From positions 2,852,001 through 2,916,000 of the forward strand of contig CP114179.1 of assembly GCA_039555135.1 (NCBI GenBank): DNA of 64,000 bases. Reading direction: 5' to 3'. The translations under genes and the position numbers were made by a program. Of the stretch, positions 7,530 through 15,066 are shown in pieces. The notes under the pieces are model-generated. The model worked only from the letters and a program-made list of their open reading frames with translations, made no database searches and had not been told where the DNA came from. Every line of letters begins with the position of its first letter. The first letter of the stretch is position 1. Source of the stretch: Phycisphaeraceae bacterium D3-23. GTDB lineage: Bacteria; Planctomycetota; Phycisphaerae; Phycisphaerales; Phycisphaeraceae.

Positions 7530-8474
7530 GTGAGCGATCTGGATACACAAACGCGCGGCCGACGATCCGGTCGGCCGACCTTCCGGCTGGTGGCGATGGT
7601 GACGATGTTCTTCATCATCGCTGCCGCGACCCTGGCCACGACCGGCCCGGCGAGCGGGCAGGACGACACGACGCCCGCCAACCCCGCCCAGCCGCAGACG
7701 CAAAGTGCTCCGGGTGCGACGGATAGCCTGTCTGGCGGCGACGCCGACGCGAACCTCAGCAAGAAGCCGCTCTACCGCATCAGCCAGCTCTACGGCTTCT
7801 CGCCGATCATCAACGGCATCATCATTGCGCTGAGTGTTTTGGCCGTGATGTTTTTCGTCTGGTTCATGCTGACGATCAACAACCGGACGATGGCCCCGCC
7901 CGGGCTGGTCGACGAGGTCGTGAAGCTGATCCTGCGCGGTGACTACGAGCGGGCCGGCGATGTCTGCCGAAGAAGCCGGGGCGTGTTCGTCGCGGACATC
8001 GTGCTGCGCTGCGTCGAGAACGCGGGCCAGCAGCACGGCATCATGCTCGACATGATCGACGTCGAAGGCCGACGATTGGCCGACGTCTTGTGGAACCGTA
8101 TCAGCTACCTCGCCGACATCAGCAACGTCGCGCCGATGCTCGGCCTGCTGGGCACGGTGCTTGGCATGATCAAAGTCTTCAGCGAGCTCGAAATCACCTC
8201 CGGCAGCATCAGCGCCCAGCTCCTCGCTGGCGGCGTTGGCGAAGCCATGTCGACGACGATGTTCGGTCTCTCGGTGGGCATTTTTGTGACGGTGCTTTAC
8301 GCGGTTGTGAAGTCCCGCGCGACCCGCACCCTCGCCGACGCCGAGCAGGCGGTGCACATGATCGCCGACCACATCAAGCGCGACGAGGTCGAGCCCCCGA
8401 CCCCGAGGAAGCCGAAGGCCAAGCAGCCGCGGCGCCGCGCGAGTGACAAGATCGACCAGGCCCTTGAAGATTAG
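7530..8474 (+). CDS. ExbB/TolQ/MotA-type proton channel subunit
   Basis: Inner-membrane subunit of a proton-driven motor that energises a partner across the periplasm. A hydrophobic N-terminal segment (signal or first TM, about 20-42) and a Pro/Gln-rich linker precede the core: TM1 at about 80-103, a cytoplasmic helical domain, then a TM pair with A-P-M-L-G-L-L-G-T-V-L-G-M and the late A-M-S-T-T-M-F-G-L-S-V-G-I-F signature. The C-terminal tail is Lys/Arg/Pro-rich. I prefer the GTG at 7530 over the ATG at 7524, because the ribosome-binding site GAGAGG abuts the ATG but is six bases from the GTG. First gene of a four-gene operon with exbD, a TPR protein and a VWA protein. Confidence 0.88.
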   Translation: MSDLDTQTRGRRSGRPTFRLVAMVTMFFIIAAATLATTGPASGQDDTTPANPAQPQTQSAPGATDSLSGGDADANLSKKPLYRISQLYGFSPIINGIIIALSVLAVMFFVWFMLTINNRTMAPPGLVDEVVKLILRGDYERAGDVCRRSRGVFVADIVLRCVENAGQQHGIMLDMIDVEGRRLADVLWNRISYLADISNVAPMLGLLGTVLGMIKVFSELEITSGSISAQLLAGGVGEAMSTTMFGLSVGIFVTVLYAVVKSRATRTLADAEQAVHMIADHIKRDEVEPPTPRKPKAKQPRRRASDKIDQALED

Positions 8475-8505
8475 TTAGCTCACGCCGGCGTGTGGAGAAC
8501 ACGAG

Positions 8506-8922
8506 ATGGGTTTCGCAGCCGAATCACGAGAACGCGCCCGCCCCGTCCTGCCCCTGGCCGGGCTGGTGGATGTGTTGTTCCTGCTGCTGATCTTCGTGAT
8601 GTCGACCTACTCGATGCGTGAGCAGGAGCTGGTGATCGAGGTCGGCCTGCCCGCGATGGAGTCGGGCGAGTCGGGGACCACCGAGGGCGTCAAGATCACC
8701 ATCAGCTTCGACGCAGAGGGCCGAGTTTTTCTGGGCCCCCACGAAGTCGAGATCGCCGCGCTGCGCAGCGAGCTGGTGAAGCTCGTCGAGTTCGCGCCCG
8801 ACCAGCCCGTCATTATCCGTGGCGACGGCGAAGGCAAGCACGCCCTGTTCGTCGCGATCATGGACGCGGCGCGGGATGCGGGGCTCACCGATATCCAAGT
8901 CGCGGGGGCGGGAGCAGAGTGA
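8506..8922 (+). CDS. ExbD/TolR-type biopolymer transport protein
   Basis: A 138-residue partner of the ExbB-like channel. It has a short cytoplasmic N-terminus and one TM, L-V-D-V-L-F-L-L-L-I-F-V, which carries the conserved proton-binding Asp (residue 23). A periplasmic domain ends with the family's A-I-M-D-A-A-R-D-A-G pattern. It lies 31 bases after exbB, and its stop codon overlaps the next start by one base (TGATG), so translation is probably coupled. The partner that receives the energy is likely one of the two following genes, since no TonB or TolA is present. Confidence 0.9.
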   Translation: MGFAAESRERARPVLPLAGLVDVLFLLLIFVMSTYSMREQELVIEVGLPAMESGESGTTEGVKITISFDAEGRVFLGPHEVEIAALRSELVKLVEFAPDQPVIIRGDGEGKHALFVAIMDAARDAGLTDIQVAGAGAE

Positions 8923-11447
8923 TGTTTGATCTGCGGTCGAGGTGTTCCGTTTTTCGTCGAATGCAGTCTGTGGGCTGCAAGCTCTTGATCGTTGCGCTCG
9001 CGCTGCTTGCCTCGCATGTCATGCTCCCGGCCAGGGCCCAGGCGCAGACCGATGCCGAGCATCAGCAGTTCTTGTTTGCGTACAAGCTGCTGCAGCGCGG
9101 CGATTTCAACGAGGCCGCAGACGAGTTCGATGAGTACCTGGGCTCGTTCCCGGACGGCGAAAAGCTGGGCGATGCGCAGTACTACCGCGCGCTGCTTTAC
9201 CGCAAGCAGGGGCAGAACGAGCGGGCTTCGGCCCTGCTCGCCGGCGCGGCCGAAGCGACGCTCGTGCCGACGTATGCCGTCGACCTGCTGCACGGCCAGG
9301 TGCTCAGCGACCTGGGCCGATACGAGCAGGCGCTCGCGTCCCTCGAAGGGATCGACACGGATGCGCTCGAGCCGCGTGTCGCGGTGTCAGCGTTCTACCT
9401 GCGCGGGCTTGCGTACCGGGGCGCGGACAACCTTGAAGCCGCGGCGACGGCGCTCTCGGATGCGGCCGAGCTCGATACACCGATGCGGGCGCGGGCGCTC
9501 CTGGACCTCGCGAAGGTGCAGGCGCTGATGGAAGAGCCCGGCGATGCGGTCCAGACGCTGGAGCGGTGCCTCGCCGTCGAAAACGCAGACACCACGCCCG
9601 AGGCCGCACGCTTCGCCGGCGACATCACCTACAACCAGGGCCAATTCGACGACGCGATCGCGTACTACGGCCAGGTCGTCGCGCGGTTCCAGAGCTCGAC
9701 CCACTTCGCCCCGGCCGTGGTCGGCACGCTCTGGGCACAGTTCGGCGCGAAGAAGTACGACGACCTGCTGACGACGTTCGAGCGATTCCGCGAAGCGCTG
9801 CCCGTGCAGGACCGGCTGGCGGCGTGGTACCTCGCGGGCTCGGCCGAGCAGGAGCTTGGCAACCACGAGCAGGCGGTCGGGCTGCTGCTGCCGGTGTCGC
9901 GCGGCGACGGGTCGATCCCGCTGCAGGAAAAGGTGCTCTACAAACTCGCGGTGAGCCAGTACCACCTGGGCGAACACGCGGCGATGGCGCAGACGATCGG
10001 GCTGCTCGTCCGGCACTACCCCGACTCGGCGCTCAAGGTCGACCTCGCGTTTATGCAGGCCTCCGCCGACGCCGAGCAGGGCCAGGTCCAGCGCGGCGCG
10101 TCCCGGCTCACGCAGTTCGTCGAAGAGGGACCCGACAGCCCGTACTACCAGCAGGCCCTGCTCCGCCGGGCGCACCTGTACGAGACCCACGACCAGGCCG
10201 GCCCCGCGGCGCGCGACTACCGGGCGTACCTCGCGACGGTCGAGGTGCCCAACCCGACGTCGATCCAGGCGACGTTCCGGCTGATCGAGCTTGCGACGGC
10301 ACTGGGCGAACACGACGAGGCGAAAACCCTTGCCCAGCAGGTGCTCGCGGTGCGCGAGGCCGCGCTGCGGACGCCGGAGGTCGAGCAGGAGGCGCTGTAC
10401 CGGCTGGCGGTCTCGGAGCGATACCTGGGCCAGCTCGACGAGGCGCTCGCCGCGCACGACCGGCTGGCCGACCGCCACCCGCTTAACCCGTACAGCGCCG
10501 AATCGTCGCTGGAGCGCGGGCTGATCCGCATGAAGCTGGGTGACCCGGACCGCGGCGTGCCGCTGCTGCTGGACGCCTCGCGCTCGGATGCGTTGCCGGT
10601 GCCCGCGCGGATCGAGGCGATGCGCATCGTCGCGCAGCACTACGAAGACCGGGGCGACGGCGATCTCGCTTTGACTCTGCGGCGAGAGATGGAGGAGTCG
10701 GTCGGGCTCGATGGGCTGTCGCAGGCCGAACGGTACTGGCTGGCGACTGTCGCGCTTGACGACGGCGACACCGAGGCGGCGCTGCGCTACCTCGAAGGGT
10801 TTGAAGACGGCCCACGGGCCGAGGACGCGCAGCTGCTCCGCGGCATCGCGCTGCGTATCGCGGGCGATTACGATGGCTCAGCCCAGGTGCTCGAAGAGCT
10901 CCGCGCAGTTAGCGAACGGCTGACGCTCGACGCTTGGCTCGAGCTGGCGCGGACTTACCGGGCGAAGGGCGATCTGGACGCGGCGCTGCGGGAGCTGGCC
11001 GGGCTTATCAATTCCGACCGCAGTCAGCGGATCGCGTCACAGGCGCTGTATGAATCGGGCGGTGTGCGTCGGCAACTCGCGACCCAGCTGCGTCAGCGCG
11101 AGGACACGGCCGGGGAACGCGAGCAGCTCACCGAGGCCCGCCGGGTCTTGAAGATGGTGGTGCTTTTGCATGCGGACCGCGCGGGCGACGACCTCGCGCA
11201 GCGTTCGTACATCGAGCTGGTCGAGGTCGCCCGGGCGATGGGCGAGCCCGAGCAGTCCAACGAGCTGTTGACCGAGCTGATCGAGAAGTATCCCGAGTCG
11301 CTTTACTCGGAATACGCCCGGGCGCTGTTGCACGTGGGCCGAAACGAGACGGAGGCGGCGGCGACGCTGCTGCGGCATGTCGCGGATAACACGCAAAATG
11401 CAGCATTACGTGACCGGGCGGCGACGCTGTTGCGTACAATCCGGTAG
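8922..11447 (+). CDS. Exported tetratricopeptide-repeat protein
   Basis: An 841-residue protein with a signal peptide (hydrophobic about 20-38, ending A-R-A-Q-A-Q). The rest is TPR-like helical hairpins: L-L-Q-R-G-D-F-N-E-A-A-D-E-F begins the first, and at least ten more follow with the W/L-G-Y-A-P-like spacing of about 34-36 residues. It probably forms an extended periplasmic solenoid that bridges proteins, like the TPR partners in other ExbB/ExbD operons. The ATG at 8922 overlaps the exbD stop, with GGAG seven bases upstream. The gap to the next gene holds a heptamer repeat but no terminator. Confidence 0.85.
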   Translation: MFDLRSRCSVFRRMQSVGCKLLIVALALLASHVMLPARAQAQTDAEHQQFLFAYKLLQRGDFNEAADEFDEYLGSFPDGEKLGDAQYYRALLYRKQGQNERASALLAGAAEATLVPTYAVDLLHGQVLSDLGRYEQALASLEGIDTDALEPRVAVSAFYLRGLAYRGADNLEAAATALSDAAELDTPMRARALLDLAKVQALMEEPGDAVQTLERCLAVENADTTPEAARFAGDITYNQGQFDDAIAYYGQVVARFQSSTHFAPAVVGTLWAQFGAKKYDDLLTTFERFREALPVQDRLAAWYLAGSAEQELGNHEQAVGLLLPVSRGDGSIPLQEKVLYKLAVSQYHLGEHAAMAQTIGLLVRHYPDSALKVDLAFMQASADAEQGQVQRGASRLTQFVEEGPDSPYYQQALLRRAHLYETHDQAGPAARDYRAYLATVEVPNPTSIQATFRLIELATALGEHDEAKTLAQQVLAVREAALRTPEVEQEALYRLAVSERYLGQLDEALAAHDRLADRHPLNPYSAESSLERGLIRMKLGDPDRGVPLLLDASRSDALPVPARIEAMRIVAQHYEDRGDGDLALTLRREMEESVGLDGLSQAERYWLATVALDDGDTEAALRYLEGFEDGPRAEDAQLLRGIALRIAGDYDGSAQVLEELRAVSERLTLDAWLELARTYRAKGDLDAALRELAGLINSDRSQRIASQALYESGGVRRQLATQLRQREDTAGEREQLTEARRVLKMVVLLHADRAGDDLAQRSYIELVEVARAMGEPEQSNELLTELIEKYPESLYSEYARALLHVGRNETEAAATLLRHVADNTQNAALRDRAATLLRTIR

Positions 11448-11527
11448 GGATTTTGCCGATAAGACCTGCGCGGCGAGAGGTGATCCGCCGCAGTTCCACG
11501 TGAACTTTCTGCGATGCGTCGCGTCTA

Positions 11528-11584
11528 CATTCGAGACCCGAGACCCGAGACCCGAGACCCGAGACCCGAGACCCGAGACCCGAA
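11528..11584. repeat. CGAGACC heptamer array (family T, copy 3)
   Basis: About seven perfect head-to-tail copies of CGAGACC, directly before the VWA gene start (11590) and inside the operon. The string ends in CGAACTCTC, so the ATG has no clear ribosome-binding site. A slippage-prone 7-bp array here could change leader length. It is not a CRISPR array. Confidence 0.9.
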
Positions 11585-11589
11585 CTCTC

Positions 11590-13341
11590 ATGTCACTGAC
11601 CGAGACCCCTACTTTCACGCCGAGCAAAATCGTCACCGCGCCGGGCAAGGTGCTGCTGGCCGGGCTTGGGGTGAGTCTGCTGCTGCACGTGGCGCTGGGG
11701 GTGTGGGCGTGGGACCAACCGTTCGGCACGATGCCCGAGGTGACTGAACAAAGCGAGGCGGCGCGGGTTCGTTTGGCGGCGTCGGACTACGTCACGGTGT
11801 CGCTGGCCGAGTCGGGCGCGACGGAGGCGGCCAACGCGCCGACGGCGCTGGAGCTCTCCGAGCGCCTGCTCGACATGCGTGCCCCGACGCTGGGCGGCGA
11901 CCCGATGGAGCTCGAACTCGAGCTTCGCCCGATCGAGGAGCCGTTCCAAGGGCTCAACGAGGGGCTCGAGATCGACCTGCCCGCGTTTGAGCTGGGCGAC
12001 GATGTGCTCTCGCAGCTCGAAGGCGCACCCGACGAACTCGAGTACGGCGACGCGCTGGGCGAAGGCACGGGTACGGGCGACGCGGGCGACGGTGGCGGCA
12101 GCGCCGGGCTCGCGGGCAACGCACTCAACAACGCCGGCGCCGCGCCGCGCCGCACCACCGGCGGGGGCGGCTCGCTCGTCGACCGCCCGATCCTCGACGG
12201 CCCACGCCAGGGCTTCGAAGACCTGCCCGGCGTCGTGCCCGACCTCGAAGCTCTCCCCCTGGACTTTGTCGAGCTCGCGCTGGGCGACACCACCGACATC
12301 GTCGTCCCCGAAAACCTCGACAACGACTTCGCCTACCGCGTCACCCGCTACCAGCCGACCGACCGCCGGGGCAACCCGACCGAAGCCGGCTACTTCCGCG
12401 TCGACATCACCGCGCAGCGCTCGCTCCGTAAACTCGAGACCAGCGCCAAGGACGTGATCTTCATCATCGACACGTCGTCGAGTGTGCCCGCGTCGTGGGT
12501 CGCCCAGGTCACGCGCGGCGTGCGCGAGTCGCTCGTGACACTCAACGACGGCGACCGGTTCAACATTGTCTTGTTCAACGACCGCGTGAGTCTGCTCTCC
12601 GACGACGGCACGGTCGAGGCCAACGCCGCCAACCGCGCCGCCGCGATCGAGTTCCTCGCCGCCGCCGAGTCGATCGGCTACACGGACGTCAACGCCGCGA
12701 TGCGACAGCTCTTGGTGCGCGATGTCGCCGACGAACGTGTTTACGAACTCGTCCTCATCTCCGACGGCCAATCGACCCGCGGCGTCACCAGCACCCGCGA
12801 CCTCATCAACCTCATCACCCGCGACAACGACCTCATCGCCGGCATCTACTGCGTCGGCGTGGGCCCGACACAGAACCGCGAGCTCTTGAACTTCCTCGCC
12901 TACCGTAACCGTGGCTTCTCGGTCTATGCCGACAACCGCGACGATGCCGCGCAGGTCATCGGCGACCTGATGAGCCGGCTACGCTACCCGATCATCAGCA
13001 ACGTCACCCTCGACGTCGCCGGGCTCGACGCCAACACCGTGTTCCCCGGCGACCTGCCCAACATTCACCAGGGCGAGACCTTCAGCGTCTTTGGCCGATA
13101 CACCGACGCCGATGATTTCACGATGCAGATCTCCGGCATCAGCGGCGGCGCACCGGTCGCGTTCACCTTCACGCGCGACATCGCCCGTGCCGGCGAGGGC
13201 GACGAACAGATCGCGACCGACTGGGCTTTCTGGAAACTCCACGCGCTGTATAGCCGGATCATCCAGGAGGGCGAACGCCCCGAGCTGCTCCGCGAGGTGG
13301 ACCAACTCCGCCGCCGCTATAACCTGCGGACGCTGTACTAG
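11590..13341 (+). CDS. TonB-like anchored von Willebrand factor A protein
   Basis: A 583-residue protein. A single N-terminal membrane helix (about 20-41, G-V-S-L-L-L-H-V-A-L-G-V-W) looks like the TonB/TolA anchor. A long acidic, Gly-rich linker follows, then a VWA domain at about 285-480 with a complete MIDAS: D-T-S-S-S, the Thr in I-G-Y-T-D-V, and S-D-G-Q. The C-terminal ~100 residues are a beta-rich domain of the type that trails VWA domains in marine-group proteins. VWA domains bind protein ligands through a metal ion. Placement after exbB-exbD-TPR suggests it is the moving partner of the motor. I chose the ATG at 11590, just after the heptamer array. Confidence 0.85.
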   Translation: MSLTETPTFTPSKIVTAPGKVLLAGLGVSLLLHVALGVWAWDQPFGTMPEVTEQSEAARVRLAASDYVTVSLAESGATEAANAPTALELSERLLDMRAPTLGGDPMELELELRPIEEPFQGLNEGLEIDLPAFELGDDVLSQLEGAPDELEYGDALGEGTGTGDAGDGGGSAGLAGNALNNAGAAPRRTTGGGGSLVDRPILDGPRQGFEDLPGVVPDLEALPLDFVELALGDTTDIVVPENLDNDFAYRVTRYQPTDRRGNPTEAGYFRVDITAQRSLRKLETSAKDVIFIIDTSSSVPASWVAQVTRGVRESLVTLNDGDRFNIVLFNDRVSLLSDDGTVEANAANRAAAIEFLAAAESIGYTDVNAAMRQLLVRDVADERVYELVLISDGQSTRGVTSTRDLINLITRDNDLIAGIYCVGVGPTQNRELLNFLAYRNRGFSVYADNRDDAAQVIGDLMSRLRYPIISNVTLDVAGLDANTVFPGDLPNIHQGETFSVFGRYTDADDFTMQISGISGGAPVAFTFTRDIARAGEGDEQIATDWAFWKLHALYSRIIQEGERPELLREVDQLRRRYNLRTLY

Positions 13342-13472
13342 GGTCTGTCTGAGAACCAATCGGTGGGGCGGGCATCTTGCCCGCCATCACGGCGCAGCCG
13401 TGAAACAACATATTCAGGCCTACGGCCTGATGGCGGGCTGGAAGCCCGCCCCACTTTTCAGACAAACCCTAG
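13339..13472. repeat. Palindrome family A, copy 1
   Basis: The outer arms CTAGGGTCTGTCTGA / TCAGACAAACCCTAG enclose GTGGGGCGGGC / GCCCGCCCCAC and two small inner hairpins. The TAG stop of the VWA gene is the first part of the element. A second copy is at 22824-22952. Confidence 0.85.
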
Positions 13473-13679
13473 TCGCGCTTGTGTTTTAGTCGTGTATTCA
13501 GATCAATAGCCGCACTGCTACGAAGCGCCGGTGCCTTTCAGCGATACCAAGCCCCGGCACTGCGTAGCAGTGCGGCTATTCTTGATGCAGCCCATGGAAC
13601 CGACCCGGCGGAGATGCGTCCAAGCGTGTGCCCGCCGACCCGGGTCTACGCTACATTGAACACCACTTGGAGCCCTGAC
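13342..13679. other. 338-base gap filled by two palindromes
   Basis: The gap between the VWA and serpin genes holds family A copy 1 and the family F element. A possible -10 (TACATT, 13652-13657) and a TTGGAG ribosome-binding site precede the serpin gene. I see no further gene. Confidence 0.7.
13502..13586. repeat. Palindrome family F
   Basis: ATCAATAGCCGCACTGCTACG pairs with CGTAGCAGTGCGGCTATTCTTGAT, and inner GCCGGTGCC pairs imperfectly with GCCCCGGCAC. Single copy in this window. The near-perfect 20-base stem would make a very stable RNA hairpin. Confidence 0.85.
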
Positions 13680-14969
13680 ATGCGATTCCGATCCGCCCTG
13701 ATATCGACCGCCGCCCTGCTTGGAGCCCTGGTGATGAACGCGAGCTGTGATGCGTCCGCGATTGAGGAGCCCATACCCGACGACGAATGGGGGACGCAGG
13801 CCGTTACCGACGGCAACAACGCGCTGGCGATCAACATGTACCGCGAGCTGGTCGCCGCGGGTGGCCCGGCCGACAACGTTTTCTTCTCGCCGATGAGCAT
13901 CACCGCCGCCTTGTCGCTGACCTACGAAGGCGCGCGCGGCGAGACGATGGCCGAGTTCGAGCACGTGCTCGGCGTCCCGTCCGACGCGGCCGGCGACTGG
14001 GGTCGGCCCCAGTACCACCGCGCGATGGGCGGGCTGCTGGATTCGTTGAGCGGTGACGATAAGCCGTACGAACTCGCCGTCGCCAACGCGCTGTGGGGCG
14101 AGCAGACGTTGCCGTTTATTCCCGCGTTTACCCAGACGTTGGATGCGCACTACGACGCCGGGCTCGAGCTCGTGGACTTCAAGGGCGACCCCGAGACCCA
14201 GCGGTCGCGCATCAACGGCTGGGTCGCCGACCGCACCCACGACCGGATCCAGGACGTGCTGCCCGAGGGTTCGGTCGATGGGCTCACCCGGCTGGTGCTG
14301 GTCAACGCGATCTACTTCAAGGCCCAGTGGGCCAAGACGTTCTACGACGGTGCGACGGATGACGCCCCGTTCTACCTGCTGCCCGGCGACGCGGACGTTG
14401 CGAGCGTCGATGTCCCGCTGATGCGGCAGCACGAAGAGCGTTTCAAGGTCGGTTCGTTCGACGGCTACGCCGCGCTGCAGATGCACTACAGCGAGGGCGA
14501 CCTCTCGATGGTCATCCTGCTGCCCGACGATGCCGATGGGCTCGCAGCACTCGAAGCACAGCTCACCCCCGAGCTGATCGCGCAGACGATCGACGGGCTG
14601 ACGTACGAGACCACGAACATCTGGCTGCCCAAGTGGGAGATGACGCTGGACTACGACCTGATCCCCGCGCTCCAGGCGATGGGCATGGAGCGTGCGTTCG
14701 AAGCAGGGCGTGCCGACTTCACCGGCATCAGCGACTCCGCCGAGGGCGAGGGGCTCTACATCACCGGCGCGTTCCACAAGGCCTTCATCGCGGTCGACGA
14801 GAACGGCACCGAGGCCGCCGCCGCCACCGCCATGATCGTGGGCGAACTCTCGGCCGCGCTCCCCGACCAGGTGATCGACTTCCGCGCCGACCACCCGTTT
14901 GTGTATCTCATCCGCGACAACCGTACAGGCGCGATCCTTTTCATGGGGCGGGTGACCGACCCGTCGTAG
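13680..14969 (+). CDS. Secreted serpin (serine protease inhibitor)
   Basis: A 429-residue member of the serpin family, which trap proteases by a large conformational change. An N-terminal signal with a possible lipobox (N-A-S-C near 18-21) suggests export, perhaps as a lipoprotein. The fold is full length, ending in the serpin signature F-R-A-D-H-P-F-V-Y-L-I. The reactive-loop hinge E-N-G-T-E-A-A-A-A-T-A has the small residues needed for insertion, so it should be inhibitory. Counting 17 residues from the hinge Glu puts P1-P1' at Leu-Ser, suiting chymotrypsin- or elastase-like (or some papain-like) proteases; this is inference. TTGGAG precedes the ATG. It is convergent with a papain-like protease gene. 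Confidence 0.92.
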   Translation: MRFRSALISTAALLGALVMNASCDASAIEEPIPDDEWGTQAVTDGNNALAINMYRELVAAGGPADNVFFSPMSITAALSLTYEGARGETMAEFEHVLGVPSDAAGDWGRPQYHRAMGGLLDSLSGDDKPYELAVANALWGEQTLPFIPAFTQTLDAHYDAGLELVDFKGDPETQRSRINGWVADRTHDRIQDVLPEGSVDGLTRLVLVNAIYFKAQWAKTFYDGATDDAPFYLLPGDADVASVDVPLMRQHEERFKVGSFDGYAALQMHYSEGDLSMVILLPDDADGLAALEAQLTPELIAQTIDGLTYETTNIWLPKWEMTLDYDLIPALQAMGMERAFEAGRADFTGISDSAEGEGLYITGAFHKAFIAVDENGTEAAAATAMIVGELSAALPDQVIDFRADHPFVYLIRDNRTGAILFMGRVTDPS

Positions 14970-15013
14970 GGGGTCGTTTTCTGGGTGTGTGATCTCGGAT
15001 GCAACGAATCGAA

Positions 15014-15047
15014 GCCGGGCTGGCACATTGCGCCGGCCCGATTTTTG
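15014..15047 (+). terminator. Intrinsic terminator after the serpin gene
   Basis: CGGGCTGGC (15016-15024) pairs with GCCGGCCCG (15032-15040) with one G-U, followed by ATTTTTG. Confidence 0.7.
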
Positions 15048-15066
15048 TTTCGCGATCGCCCGACGG

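Noticed and set aside
11528-11584. Possible CRISPR-like repeat array
   Set aside because: Units are seven bases with no spacers; a simple tandem repeat.
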